A stretch of 64,000 bases of DNA from Bog-756 sp963812525. Its GTDB lineage: Bacteria > Actinomycetota > Acidimicrobiia > Acidimicrobiales > RAAP-2. Below, piece by piece: positions 42,503 to 55,678 of the stretch (the stretch's first letter is position 1; each line of letters opens with the position of its first letter). Where the stretch lies: the NCBI GenBank assembly GCA_963812525.1, contig CAWEVL010000010.1, forward strand, positions 682,001 through 746,000, in the 5' to 3' direction. The notes below the pieces were generated by a model. The model did no database searches. It saw nothing but the letters and a program-made list of their open reading frames with translations, and was not told where the DNA came from. The position numbers and the translations under genes were made by a program.

Positions 42503-43603
42503 GCTACTGGTAGCGCTCGAAGATGCTGGCCTCGGCCAGGCGGGCCAGACCCGTTCTTGACCGAGTGGGCCCGGGCCTGCTCCCACCCCCTCGACCTGCT
42601 CGAGCTCACTCAGCGAGGCCCGCATGATCTGCTGGAGGTTGACGAATCGCTCCACGATCCGCTCGATGATGGCGTCGGAGAAGCGGGGCAGGCGGTAGAG
42701 CAGCCGGTAGCCGCGGGGCTCGACGCCCGACTCGGAGTCGTGGAACGAGCCGGGCAGGCCGAGGATCTGGGCCACCCGCTGGGAGTCCCGCAACTCGTCG
42801 GAGGACAGGTTGGCCAGCTGGTCGACCACCCGGTCGACCACCGCCAGCCGGTCGCCGACCCCTGACCGGGGGCAGCCGGCAGTAGTCCCGGACCACCAGG
42901 TGGAGGGCGGGGGCGACCCCGTCGACCAGCTCGGCGGACTGCAGTCCGACCAGGCGGCCGTCCTCGCCCAGCTCGACCAGGTACCCGTCGACCTCCTCGG
43001 CGATGCGGAGCACCATCTCGGCGGCCTGGACCACGGCGACCACGTCGCCCACCGACACCGTGTCCTCCACCTCCAGGATGGACAGGCCGCAGAGGGCCAC
43101 GTCGAACCGGCTGCGGAAGCGCTGCATGGTGGCCAGGGCCTGGTCGGTCCGGTCGTGGAGCCAGCCCGGTGGGCTGCACGGTGTGCTTGAGGTCGTTGCG
43201 GTAGACGGCGATGACCGACATGGCCGCCGACACCGACAGGACGGGCACGTCGATGGAGCGGGCCACCCGCTCGGCCGTCCGGTGCCGGGTGCCGGTCTCG
43301 GTGGTCGGGATGCGTGGCCTTGGGCATCAGGTGGACGTTGGCCCGGGCGATCCGGGAGGCGTCGGGGGCCAGGATGATGGCGCCGTCCATCTTGGCCAGC
43401 TCCGAGAGGCGCTGGGGGCTGAACTCGGCGTCGAGCAGGAAGCCCGCCCGAGCAGATGGAGAGCACGCCGGGCCCGTCCCCCACCACCACCAGGGCCGCC
43501 CCGCTTGGCCCGCAGGATGCGGTCCAGCCCGTCCCGCAGCGGACGGCCCGGGAGCGGCCATGGCCAGGGCGTCACTGAGCGGCGAGCTCTGGCGGGCGGT
43601 CAC
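42503..43603 (-). CDS. disA: DNA integrity scanning protein DisA (diadenylate cyclase), nine frameshifts
   Basis: Start GTG 43603, stop TAG 42503. The DAC domain is readable in pieces: LRDGLDRILRAKRG, LLDAEFSPQRLSELAKMDGA, the catalytic DGA/ RHR region (GTRHRTAERVARSIDVPV), then the linker FDVALCGLSILEVEDTVSV and the C-terminal HhH DNA-binding end (LSELEQVEGVG). Removing nine single extra bases (near 43547, 43498, 43443, 43311, 43165, 42868, 42576, 42551 and 42542) gives one frame of 363 residues, the family length. It makes c-di-AMP while scanning DNA for branches. Sits between radA and carD as usual. Confidence 0.85.
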
Positions 43604-43671
43604 AGAGGAATGGTACCCGGCCCGGATCGCATCGGTCCGGCCCCACCAGCCACGATGACCGGCGGTTCCGC

Positions 43672-45064
43672 TCAGCCGTCTTCCGGCAGGGTGGCCAGCC
43701 GCCACACGGCCTGGGCCACCGTCTCCACCCGGAGCAGCTCCACCCCCGGAGGCCCGTCGGGCGACGAGGCCGGCACCACCACCCGGTCGAAGCCCAGGCG
43801 GGCGCACTCCTCGAGACGGCGGGGCAGGTTGGTGACCTGGCGGACCTCGCCGGCCAGCCCGACCTCCCCCACCGCGGCCAGGTCGGCCGGCAGGGCCACC
43901 CCGGTGGTCGCCGAGGCCACGGCCAGGGCCACGGCCAGGTCGGCCGCCGGCTCGGTGACCCTGATGCCGCCGGCCACCGAGGCGAACACGTCGACCCCCA
44001 GCACCGGGAGGTCCGGCGTGGCGGGCCAGCACGGCCAGGGTCATCACCAGGCGGCCGCCGTCCAGCCCGACCACCGACCGCTTGGGCTGGGCCTGGCCCA
44101 TGGGCGTCACCAGGGCCTGGAGCTCGACCAGCAGGGTGCGCCGGCCCTGGACGGCCGGCAGCACCACGCCGCCCGGTACGCCCGACGAGGCGGTCGCCGA
44201 GCAGGAGCCGCCCGGGATCGTCCACCCGGTTGAGCCCCTGGTCCCCCATCTCGAACAGGCCGAGCTCCCCGGTCGGCCCGAACCGGTGCTTGACCGCCTG
44301 GAGGAGCCGGAGGGCGTGGTGCCGGTCGCCCTCGAAGCTCAGCACGGTGTCCACCATGTGCTCGAGGGCCCGGGGCCCGGCCAGCGAGCCGTCCTTGGTC
44401 ACGTGGCCGACCAGGACGATGGCCACCTGCGCGGGACTTGGCCAGGCCCACCAGCTGGTCGGCGCACTCGCGCACCTGGGTCACGCTGCCCGGCACCCCG
44501 GTGGCCCGCCGCTCGCCCGGCTGGGCCGGGCCGATCGCCACCGCCTGGATGGAGTCGATCACCACCAGGTCGGGCTCGGCCTCGGCGACGGCGGCGACGA
44601 CCGCCCCGACCTCGGTGACCGGCAGGATCAGCAGTCCCGGCGGGATGGGGCCCAGGCGCTCGGCCCGCAGGCGGACCTGGTGGGCCGACTCCTCGGCCGA
44701 GACGAGCAGGACCCGGTGGCCGGCCGCGGCCCGGGCGGCCAGCACCTGGAGGAGGAGCGTGGACTTGCCGATGCCCGGCTCGCCGCCGAGCAGGGTGACC
44801 GAGCCGGGCACCAGTCCACCGGAGAGCACCCGGTCGAACTCCTCCAGACCCGGTGGGAACGGCGGCGGCCTCGGACACGTCGACCGAGGACAGCGGGACC
44901 GGCATGGTGGAGAGCCCGAGGGCGTCCACCGCCTGGACCAGGGGACCGAGCTGGGCCTCCTCGACCAGGGTGTTCCACTCCCCACAGGTCGGGCAGCGAC
45001 CGGCCCACCGGGCGGTGGTCGATCCGCAGTCGATGCAGCGGTGGCGTTTCGCCGTCTTGGCCAT
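43672..45064 (-). CDS. radA: DNA repair protein RadA, four frameshifts
   Basis: Start ATG 45064. The zinc finger CIDCGSTTARWAGRCPTCGEW, Walker A GGEPGIGKST, Walker B LVVIDSIQAV, the KHRFG motif in LQAVKHRFGPTGELGLFEM and the Lon-like C-terminal domain (SVAGGIRVTEPAADLAVALA) are all there. Extra single bases near 44849, 44433, 44172 and 44014 break the frame; removing them gives 462 residues. RadA is a RecA-like ATPase that helps process recombination intermediates and partners with DisA. Confidence 0.9.
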
Positions 45065-45143
45065 GCCCCGATGGTAGGGACCGGGTGTGCCAACCGGGGT
45101 GACCGGTGCCGGCGCCGGCCCCGCCCGCACCCCCGGCGCGACG

Positions 45144-45169
45144 CCGCCCCGTCGGAGACGACGGGGCGG
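45144..45169 (-). terminator. Strong hairpin downstream of clpC
   Basis: A perfect 11-bp G/C stem, CCGCCCCGTCG with CGACGGGGCGG, closed by a GAGA tetraloop, 27 bases past the clpC stop on the minus strand. There is no T-run. It separates clpC from radA and may attenuate or terminate transcription between them. Confidence 0.55.
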
Positions 45170-45195
45170 TCGCAGTCAGACTGGTGGGACTCCGG

Positions 45196-47751
<2,556 letters not shown>

Positions 47752-47883
47752 TCCACCGCCTCCATCCGCGGTCAGTAACTGAAGCGAAGTCTACAGGTAG
47801 CCGGTGTGACCCGCACCCGCACGCACCCATATTCCGACCCATTGTCTCCGCTCATCGGCATCCTGGCCTATCGTCTGTAGGAA

Positions 47884-48864
47884 GTGAACGTCGTCGAACT
47901 CCTCGGGCTTCCCGCACTCGAAGATCAGCTGAAGCGCCTCGAGCCCCTGCTCGTGGAGTCGGTGGTCACCGGGGACGGCTTCCTCGACGAGGTCACCACC
48001 CACCTCCTGGCCGCCGGGGGCAAGCGGCTGCGGCCGGTGCTGGCCCTGGCCACCGCCACTTCCGGGGCCACGCGACGGCCTCCCGGGAGGACCTGCTCGG
48101 GGCGGTGGCCGTGGAGCTGGTCCACCTGGCCTCGCTCTACCACGACGACGTCATGGACGAGGCCACCGTGCGGCGCAACGTGGAGAGCGTCAACGCCCGA
48201 TTCGGCAACCTCGTGGCCATCGTGGCCGGCGACTTCCTGCTGGCCCGCTCGGCCGAGATCGCCGCCGGCCTGGGCACCGAGATCGCCGGCCTGCTGGCCG
48301 CCACCCTGGGGGAGCTGTGCCAGGGCCAGGTGGCCGAGGTGCACGCCGCCTTCCAGGTGGGGCGGAGCCAGGACGACTACTCGACGGCCATCGCCGGCAA
48401 GACGGCCTCCCTCATGGCCACGTCGTGCCGGATCGGGGCCCTGACCGGCGGCCTCGCCCGCGACCAGGTCGAGGCCTTCACCGACTTCGGGCGCTGCTTC
48501 GGCATGATCTTCCAGGTGCGCGACGACATCCTCGACGTGATCGGGACCGAGGCCGAGCTGGGCAAGCCGGCCGGACAGGACCTGGCCGAGGGGATCTACA
48601 CCCTCCCGGTGCTGCTGGCCCTGGCCGACCCCGAGGCGGGCCGCGAGCTCAGCCCGCTGCTGGGCCAGCCCCTCGGGCCGCCGGAACGGGACAAGGCCCG
48701 GTCCATCGTGGCCGAGTCCGGGGCCATCGGCGATTCGGCCGAGGTGGCCCGCCGCTACGCCGAGCAGGCGGCCGACGGCCGCCGGGTCGGGCCCGTCCCC
48801 CGAGTTGGCCGCCGGCCTGACCAATCTGGCCCACTCCCTGGTGGACGACCTGCCCGTCTCCTGA
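47884..48864 (+). CDS. Polyprenyl diphosphate synthase, two frameshifts
   Basis: Start GTG 47884 with AGGA close by. GGKRLRP, the first Asp-rich motif in LYHDDVMDEATVRRN and the second in FQVRDDILDVIG define a trans-isoprenyl diphosphate synthase. One base is missing near 48070 and one is extra in the C5 run at 48797-48801; correcting both gives 326 residues ending LVDDLPVS. The residues before the first motif (HLASLY) are small/bulky mixed and fit a C35-C45 menaquinone-chain enzyme, but chain length is not certain. Divergent from clpC with 132 bases between starts. Confidence 0.9.
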
Positions 48865-48937
48865 CCGTCCGGCGTTCGCGGTCCGCCCCCGGTCACCAGC
48901 CGCCGGGACCACGGACCGCCCGGGACCGTGACGGTCA
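48862..48937. terminator. Symmetric hairpin shared by two convergent genes
   Basis: Outer stem TGACCGT (48862-48868) pairs with ACGGTCA (48931-48937) and inner stem GCGGTCCG (48878-48885) with CGGACCGC (48912-48919). The outer arms contain the TGA stop codons of both flanking genes, so one structure could terminate both strands. No T-runs. Confidence 0.4.
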
Positions 48938-49369
48938 GACCGACGCAGTGGCCGAAGGTGCGGCGGTGGCTGTGGCGCCCTGGCACTGGCCGACGGCCAG
49001 GGCGGCGAGCTTGGCCTCCTTGCGCAGGAAGCGGGCGTCGATCCTCTGGGACCGGATCTTCTCCCAGTGGGCCAGGTTCCGGCGGATCACGGCGGCCCGA
49101 TGGGCCTTCTTCTTCCCCGCCCTGACCGCGAAGGACTCGGAGCGGCTGAGCTTGGCCACCTTGGCCGAGAGCTCGGCCTGGCGGTGGCGCATCCGGGCCA
49201 GGTCGGCCTGGACGGTCGTGCACTTCATGGCGTGGCCCGACTTGGGCGCGGCCCCGGTGGTCGGCGCGCTGCCGGCGGCTCCGGCCACACCGGCGCCGGC
49301 CACGGCCATCAGCCCAGAAATTGCCCCGGTGGCCAGGTACTTCTTCACTGGAATGCGGATGAGTGCCAT
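48935..49369 (-). CDS. Small secreted protein, paralogue A
   Basis: 144 residues from ATG 49369, with AGGGGAG ten bases upstream. Signal peptide with YLATGAISGLMAVAGAGVAGA and an AxA-type cut. The mature part is strongly basic and helical (KSGHAMKCTTVQADLARMRHR, FRKEAKLAALAVGQCQ) with two Cys about 75 residues apart, then an Ala/Thr tail. The layout, one Cys at the start and one at the end of a helical hairpin, matches the next gene. Function unknown. Confidence 0.7.
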   Translation of the reverse strand: MALIRIPVKKYLATGAISGLMAVAGAGVAGAAGSAPTTGAAPKSGHAMKCTTVQADLARMRHRQAELSAKVAKLSRSESFAVRAGKKKAHRAAVIRRNLAHWEKIRSQRIDARFLRKEAKLAALAVGQCQGATATAAPSATASV

Positions 49370-49560
49370 GAATGGATCTCCCCTGTGCGCTCGTTCGCCG
49401 AGTCCTCGGCCCGACCCTCCGGCCGGCTCAGGCCCGGCCCCCCGAACGTAGCGGTCCGGGACGGCCCGTGGGCGTCGCGCCGTCAGACCGGACGCGCCGG
49501 GACGGCCGGCCGAACAGGGTGTCGACCGACCGTCCCACGGTGCGAGGGCCCCGCCCCCGG

Positions 49561-49956
49561 TCAGCCGGCCGAGCCGGTGCTTCCCGGTGCGGCCACGTTG
49601 CATTTGGCCTCGATGGCCGACGCCGCCTTGTCCAACCGGGACTTGAACGTGGCGCTCTCCAGTCGGGCGATCCGCTGCTGCAGCCGGTCGGCCCGCTTGG
49701 TGTGGCCCGCCGCGGCGGCCGCGGCCTGGGCCGCGGTGAGCTTGGGCAGCCCGGCCGCGATGTGGGCCTCGCCCGTCTGGATGCGGTCCAACACCTTGGT
49801 GGCGTTGGCGCAGTTGAAGTGGGCCAGCTTGGCCGGGGTGGGGGCGGTGGAGCCGGCGGTGGCCGCGCCGGCCATCCCGGCGGTGCCGAGGGACAGTGCC
49901 CCGACCGCCACCACACCGACGACCACCCGCTTGGCGGTGGGAATCATGTGCTTCAT
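49561..49956 (-). CDS. Small secreted protein, paralogue B
   Basis: 131 residues from ATG 49956, with AGGAGGT thirteen bases upstream. Signal peptide (RVVVGVVAVGALSLGTAGMAGAA), then NCANATKVLDRIQTGEAHIAAGL, an Ala-rich helix, and EAKCNVAAPG at the end. As in paralogue A, two Cys bracket a helical hairpin, and both genes have the same length and order, so they look like an old tandem duplication. The 191 bases between them hold no gene. Function unknown. Confidence 0.7.
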   Translation of the reverse strand: MKHMIPTAKRVVVGVVAVGALSLGTAGMAGAATAGSTAPTPAKLAHFNCANATKVLDRIQTGEAHIAAGLPKLTAAQAAAAAAGHTKRADRLQQRIARLESATFKSRLDKAASAIEAKCNVAAPGSTGSAG

Positions 49957-50179
49957 CGCTGAACGTACCTCCTGAACGTGCCGGCGGTTCCGGCTACCCA
50001 CCAGTTATCGCCGGGCCGCATGTGCGATGCGTGAGGCCGTTGTTAGGGGGAGATGAGGGCCGTCGCCGCCGGTGGCCGGGAAGTACCCACCCGGCGACCG
50101 CTAGCCTCGGCCTGGCCATGACCTCTCGCGAACCCCAGCACGGCGCCCGGTCGGGCTCCGACCGGGACGGCGGCCCGCC

Positions 50180-50629
50180 ATGACGGTCAAGCGGGGCAGT
50201 GCCCGCCATGCGGCGCGGCTCACCTGCGGCCCCGACGACGCCTGGGGGCTGCTCGGGGCGCCCGGCCGGGTCCACGAGTGGTTCCCCGGCATCGCCTCGT
50301 GCACGGTGGACGGCGACCAGCGGGTCGTCGTCACCGGCTCGGGCATGCCCCTGCCCGAGCAGCTGGTGACCGTCGACCCCGTCCTGCGCCGCTTCCAGTA
50401 CCGGATCACCGCGCCCCTGTTCACCGAGCACCTCAGCACCATCGACGTCCACGACCTGGCCGACGGGACCTGCCTGGCCGTGTACTCGGTGGACGCCGAT
50501 CCCGCCCCCCTGGCCCTGGTCATCGTCGGCGCGGCCCGGGCCGGGCTGGAGGGCCTGGCCGCCCTGCTCGGACCGGCCGGCGGTCCCGGCGCCGGCGCCG
50601 GGACGCCCACCACCGCCCCCGCCCGATGA
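50180..50629 (+). CDS. SRPBCC (START-like) family protein
   Basis: 149 residues from ATG 50180. The helix-grip pattern is visible: DDAWGLLGAPGRVHEWFPGIASCTV near the start, strands through FQYRITAPLFTEHLSTIDVHDL, and the long C-terminal helix VIVGAARAGLEGLAALL. This fold binds lipids, polyketides or other hydrophobic ligands. It ends 13 bases before the sulfatase gene and may be co-transcribed with it. Ligand unknown. Confidence 0.8.
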   Translation: MTVKRGSARHAARLTCGPDDAWGLLGAPGRVHEWFPGIASCTVDGDQRVVVTGSGMPLPEQLVTVDPVLRRFQYRITAPLFTEHLSTIDVHDLADGTCLAVYSVDADPAPLALVIVGAARAGLEGLAALLGPAGGPGAGAGTPTTAPAR

Positions 50630-50642
50630 GGGGGCCGCGCTG

Positions 50643-52185
50643 ATGGGCCGCAAGATCCTCCTGGTCACCACCGACCAGCAGCGGTACGACACCCTGGGCT
50701 GCAACGGGGGCACGCTGGGCCGGACCCCGGTGGTGGACGGACTGGCCGCCGAGGGCGTCCGCTTCGAGCGGGCCCATCCCCAGTCGGTGGTGTGCATGCC
50801 GTCGCGGTCGACCATCCTCACCGGCCAGCACCCGAGCACCCACGGGGTGTGGATGAACGGCGTGCCCCTCCCGGTCGACGCCCCCTCGGTGGCCGGGAGC
50901 TCCAGCGGGCCGGCTACCGGACCGCCCTGGTGGGCAAGGCCCACTTCGAGCCGTTCCTCGACCCCTTCCTCCGCTTCGACGAGAACCGCCTGGCCCAGAC
51001 GGGCACCCGGCCCCCCGGCGGGCCCCACCGCGGGTTCGAGCACCTGGAGCTGGCCACCCACGGGGTCATGGGACCGCTCCACTACGCCCGGTGGCTGATG
51101 GCCGAGCACCCCGAGGCCCTGGGTGGATTCTACCCGGCCCTCGACGGCTCGCTCCAGGTGAACGCGGCCGGCGGTGGCGACACCGGCGCCCCCCAGGTCA
51201 AGGTCAACCCGGTCGACCGCGAGCTCTACCACACCGACTGGGTGGCCGATCGGACCATGGCCTGGCTGGACACCCTCGGGGCCGACGAGGACTGGTTCTG
51301 CTGGATGAGCTTCCCCGACCCCCACCACCCCTGGGACCCGCCCGAGTCCGAGGTGGGACGCATCGACTGGCGCGACGTCCCCCTGCCGGCCGGCTACCGC
51401 GAGGACCGCGCCGAACGGGAGGCCGTCCTCGACGCCAAGCCCCGGCACTGGCGCCTCTGGTACGACGGGACCCTGGTGTCCAACTACGAGGCGCCGGCCG
51501 ACTGGGTGCCGGCCACCCTCACCGCCGACCAGGTGCGGGAGGTCAACGCCCGCAACGCCGTGGAGTGCGAGCTCATCGACGAGGCCCTGGGCCGGGTGCT
51601 CGACCGCATCGCCGAACGGGGGTGGGCCGACGACCTCGACGTGGTGTTCACCACCGACCACGGTGAGCTGCAGGGCGACTTCGGACTCCTGTTCAAGGGC
51701 CCGTACCACGTGGACGCCCTCATGCGCCTCCCCCTGGTGTGGCGTCCGGCCCCCCGCGCCGCCACCTCGCCGGCCGTGGTGACCAGGCCGGTGGGCCTGG
51801 TCGACCTGGCCCCGACGCTCTGCGCCATCGCCGGGATCGAGGCCCCGGAGTGGATGCAGGGCCGGACCCTGCCGGTGGACGACGCCGACGCCGGAGCCCG
51901 GGGCTTCGAGCGGGTCCTCACCGAGTGGGACAGCGAGCTGTTCGGCACCGAGGTCCACCTGCGCACCATCATGCGGGACCACTGGGTGTGCACCGCCTAC
52001 CGGCCGGGCACCTCCCACGACGGCACCGAGGGCGAGCTCTACGACCTCGACGACGACCCGCTCCAGCAGGTCAACCGGTGGGACGACCCGGCCACCGCCG
52101 CCGTCCGGAGCGACCTGGTGGCCGACCTCTGGGACCACCAGCCCCCGATCCGAAGCCCCGGCTGGCCCTGGAGGCGCCGGTCTGA
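50643..52185 (+). CDS. Sulfatase (formylglycine type), two frameshifts
   Basis: Start ATG 50643. Metal Asp in TTDQQRYDTLG, the modification site C-x-P-S-R at Cys51 (VVCMPSRSTILTG), GYRTALVGKAHF, and the second metal site in VFTTDHGELQGDFGL. One base is missing near 50894-50897 and one in the C5 run near 52142-52146; restoring both gives 514 residues ending RLALEAPV. Cys51 would be oxidised to formylglycine by FGE. No signal peptide is visible, so the enzyme is probably cytoplasmic. Substrate (sulfate or phosphonate ester) unknown. Confidence 0.88.
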
Positions 52186-52203
52186 GCCGAGGCCGCGGCC
52201 GGC

Positions 52204-53022
52204 TCAGGGCTGGTTGCGCTCGAAGATGATCCGGAGCCCGTGGAGGGTGAGCCAGGGTTCGACGTACTCGATCTCCTCGGCGTAGGGGGAGATCAGCTCG
52301 GACAGGCCGCCGGTGGCCACCACCGTGCACTCCCCCAGCATGGCCGCGAACCGGCGGCACAGACCGTCCACCTGCCCGGCGAAGCCGTAGAGGGCGCCCG
52401 ACTGGATCGACTCCACGGTCGACTTGCCGATGACGCTGCGCGGCTCGACCAGCTCCACCCGCCGCAGGGCGGCGGCGTGGGCGAACAGGGCGTCGAGACT
52501 GATGGCCACCCCCGGGGTGATGGCCCCGCCCAGGTACTCGCCGGCGGCCGAGATGGCGTCGAAGGTGGTGGCCGTGCCCAGGTCGACGACGACGCACGGG
52601 CCGCCGAACAGGTCGTAGGCCCCCACGGCGTTGGCGATCCGGTCCGCACCGACCTCCTTGGGGTTGTCGTAGAGGATGGGCATCCCGCTCTTCACCCCGG
52701 GCTCCAGCACCACCGAGGGGGCGTCGAACCACCGGGCCACCATCTGGCGGAGATTGGCGGTGACCAGCGGGACCGACGAGGTCACGGCGATCCCCGACAC
52801 CGTGTCGGTGATCTCCAGCCCGTCGAGGTCCAGCAGCTGGGTGAGGAGCAGGGCGTGCTCGTCGGCCGTCCGCTCGGCCACGGTCGACAGCCGCCAGTGG
52901 TGGGCCAGGCCGGTCGGCTCGTTGCCGTCGCGGGGCCCGGTGCCGCCGGTGGCCTCGGCCGGGTCGTCGGCGAACAGTCCGACGACCGTCTCGGTGTTGC
53001 CGACGTCGATGGCGAGCAGCAC
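52204..53022 (-). CDS. coaX: Type III pantothenate kinase
   Basis: 272 residues from GTG 53022. It starts LLAIDVGNTETVVGLF (phosphate-binding DxGNT), with NPKEVGADRIANAVGAYDLF and CVVVDLGTATTFDAI as the ASKHA nucleotide motifs, and GGLSELISPY at the end. It phosphorylates pantothenate, the first step of CoA synthesis. panC, which makes pantothenate, lies 2.6 kb upstream in the same gene run. Confidence 0.94.
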   Translation of the reverse strand: MLLAIDVGNTETVVGLFADDPAEATGGTGPRDGNEPTGLAHHWRLSTVAERTADEHALLLTQLLDLDGLEITDTVSGIAVTSSVPLVTANLRQMVARWFDAPSVVLEPGVKSGMPILYDNPKEVGADRIANAVGAYDLFGGPCVVVDLGTATTFDAISAAGEYLGGAITPGVAISLDALFAHAAALRRVELVEPRSVIGKSTVESIQSGALYGFAGQVDGLCRRFAAMLGECTVVATGGLSELISPYAEEIEYVEPWLTLHGLRIIFERNQP

Positions 53023-53024
53023 GG

Positions 53025-53942
53025 TCAGCCTCGTTTCCCGCCGGCATCCGGCGCCAGGTCGAAGCCCAGGTCGAGGACCGGGGCCGAGTGGGTGAGGGCC
53101 CCCACCGAGATGAGGTCGGCGCCGGCCGTGGCCAGCATCGGGGCGTCCTCCAGGCTGACCCCGCCCGACACCTCCACCAGCGTCTCCACTCCGTCGGCCC
53201 GCAGACGGGAGACGCAGCCGGCCACCCGCTCGAGGGACATGTTGTCCAACATGACCACGGTGGCCCCGGCCGCCACCGCCTCGTCGACCTGGTACAGGTG
53301 GTCGCACTCCACCTCCACCAGGCGTCCCGGCCACAGGGCCCGGGCCCGGGCCACGGCGTCCCCGATGGACAGCCCGGCCAGGTGGTTGTCCTTGACCAGC
53401 ACGGCGTCCGACAGGCTGCCCCGGTGGTTGTGCCCACCGCCGGCCCGGACCGCGGCCTTCTCGAGGGCCCGGAGTCCCGGGGTGGTCTTGCGGGTGTCGA
53501 GCACCCGGGTGGCGGGGTTGGCGGCCTGCACCGCGTCGACGTACCGCCGGGTGAGGGAGGCCACCCCGGACAGGTGCCCGAGGAAGTTGAGAACGGTCCG
53601 CTCGGCCGTGAGGATGGAGCGCAGGGAGCCGATGACCTCGGCCACGCGGTCCCCCCGGGCCACGGCGCCGCCGTCGCCGATCCGCCAGGCCACCTCCAGG
53701 GTCGGGTCGATCTGTCGGAAGGCCTCGAGGGCGCAGGCCCGCCCGGCCACCACGCCGACCGTCCGGCTGACGACGGCCACCCGGGCCGTGGTGGTCACCG
53801 GGACGAGGGCCGCGGTCAGGTCGCCCAGGGGCAGCAGGTCCTCGGCCAGCGCCCGGGTCACCGCGTCGACCACGGACAGCCGGGGAGGGTCGAGGTCGAG
53901 GGACCCGGCGTGGGATCCCGGGGTGCCGTCGGCCGCGGTCAA
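53025..53942 (-). CDS. nadC: Nicotinate-nucleotide diphosphorylase (carboxylating)
   Basis: 305 residues. Hallmarks are EDLLPLGDLT near the start, ERTVLNFLGHLSGVAS, the substrate loop DTRKTTPGLRALEKAAV, GGGHNHRGSLSDAVLVKDNH and VEVSGGV near the end. It turns quinolinate and PRPP into nicotinate mononucleotide. The start overlaps the nadB stop by four bases; nadA is not in the window. Confidence 0.95.
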   Translation of the reverse strand: MTAADGTPGSHAGSLDLDPPRLSVVDAVTRALAEDLLPLGDLTAALVPVTTTARVAVVSRTVGVVAGRACALEAFRQIDPTLEVAWRIGDGGAVARGDRVAEVIGSLRSILTAERTVLNFLGHLSGVASLTRRYVDAVQAANPATRVLDTRKTTPGLRALEKAAVRAGGGHNHRGSLSDAVLVKDNHLAGLSIGDAVARARALWPGRLVEVECDHLYQVDEAVAAGATVVMLDNMSLERVAGCVSRLRADGVETLVEVSGGVSLEDAPMLATAGADLISVGALTHSAPVLDLGFDLAPDAGGKRG

Positions 53943-55671
53943 GGGAGGGGACGTCCGGCCCGGGGCGGCGCGGTCGGCCCGGCCAGGACAGCCACTCCGT
54001 CGGCGTCGTGGACGATGCGCCGGCGCCAGCGGCCGGAGGCCTCGGGATGGTCGCGGCGGGCGTGCGCCCCACGGGTCTCGGTGCGCACGGTGGCCGAGCG
54101 GAGGACGCTGGCTGCCGCAGTGACCAGGTTGGCCAGCTCGCCGTGGGCCCGGTCGTCGGGGGTGCCCTCCCCCATCTCGGCGGCCAGGGTGCCGAGCGAC
54201 GTCCCGGCCGCGGCCAGCGAGCCGGCGCTCCGGACCACTCCGGCCCCCTCGATCATCAGGCGCTGCAGCCGGTCGCGGGTCTTGGGGACGTCGGGCCAGG
54301 TGGGGACGGCCGCGCCGGCCCGGCCGCCGCCCCGCTCCACGGCGACGCCTCGGCCGGATCCACCCGCTCGCCGGTCCCCTCGAGCAGGGCCGCCATCACC
54401 CCGGTGGCCTCCGGGCCGTCCGCCCCGCCCTGCACCGCCTCGGCCAGGCGGGCCCCGAACACCATGCCCTCCAGCAGCGAGTTGGAGGCGAGCCGGTTGG
54501 CCCCGTGGACGCCGGTGCACGCCACCTCGCCGGCGGCCCACAGCCCGGGCAGGGCCGTGGCCCCCGACAGGTCGGTGACCACCCCGCCCGAGAGGTAGTG
54601 GGCGGCCGGGGCGATGGGTAGCCAGTCGCGGGACGGGTCGAGCCCGATGGCCCGGAGCGAGGCGGCGATGGTCGGGAACCGGGAATCGAACGAGGCCAGT
54701 CCGGTGGCGTCGAGCCACAGGCTGTCCACCCCCTGGGCCGCCATGCGCTCGGCCATGGCCCGGCTGACCACGTCCCGGGGGGCCAGTTCGTCGACGAAGC
54801 GCTCCCCGTCGGCGTCCCGGAGCAGGGCCCCGTGCCCGCGCAGCGCCTCGGACAGCAGGGGCCGGGGCATCGCCGGGTGGTGGAGGGCGGTGGGGTGGAA
54901 CTGCATGAACTCCACGTCGGCCACGGGCACGCCGGCCCGCAGGGCCATGGCCAGGCCGTCGGCGGTGGCCTCGGCCGGGTTGGTGGTCACCGCGAACAGC
55001 TGGCCGGCCCCGCCGGTGGCCAGCACCGTGTGGGTGGCCCGGACCTCGACCAGGCGACCTTCGGCGCTGAGGGCCACGACGCCCCGGCACCGACCGCCCT
55101 CCACCAGCAGGTCGAGGGCGAACCACTCCTCCAGCACGGCGGCGGCCGTGGCCCGGGTGGCGTCGACCAGCGCCCGCTCCACCTCGGCCCCGGTGGCCGC
55201 CCCGCCGGCGTGGACCACCCGCGCCGTGGAGTGACCGCCCTCGCGGGCCAGGGCCAGGGCCCCGCCGGGCTGGCGGTCGAAGACCGCGCCCATGGCGATG
55301 AGCTCGTTGACCCGGGCCGGGCCCTCGTCCACCAGCACCCGCACGGCGTCGGTGTCGCACAGACCGGCCCCGGCGGCCAGGGTGTCGGCCAGGTGGAGGT
55401 CGGTGGAGTCCTCGTCCCCGCCCAGCACGGCGGCCACGCCGCCCTGGGCCCATCGGGTGGCCGACTGGGACAGCTCGGCCTTGGTCAGCACGCCCACCCG
55501 CAGGCCGTTGGGCGCCGTCCCGGTCCCGCCCGGGGTCGGAGCGAACGGGGCGGCCAGACGGACCGCGGCCGACAGGCCGGCCACGCCGCTCCCGAGGACC
55601 AGCACGTCGAGGGCGACGGGCGCCACCTCGGGATCGGCCGGGGCGGCCGCCGCTACCTCCCGGTCGGCCAC
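53939..55671 (-). CDS. nadB: L-aspartate oxidase, one frameshift
   Basis: Start GTG 55671. FAD motif VLVLGSGVAGLSAAVRLA, then SATRWAQGGVAAVLGGDED, HSTARVVHAGGAATGAE, the active-site stretch EFMQFHPTALHHP and GEVACTGVHGANRLASNSLLEG, which are diagnostic of NadB against succinate dehydrogenase. A base is missing somewhere in the G/C-rich stretch 54310-54345; the C-terminal helical domain (TRDRLQRLMIEGAGVVRS) continues in the next frame. Corrected length is 577 residues. Supplies iminoaspartate for quinolinate. Confidence 0.93.
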
Positions 55672-55678
55672 GGCCGGG

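Noticed and set aside
41212..44000. Programmed ribosomal frameshifting in ispD, disA or radA
   Set aside because: Shifts are too many, go in both directions, and lack slippery heptamers or downstream pseudoknots; these families are not known to use frameshifting.
47752..47883. SigR-type promoter (GGAAT element) in front of clpC
   Set aside because: A GGAAT is present but no GTT -10 element lies at 18-19 bases, so the resemblance is by chance.
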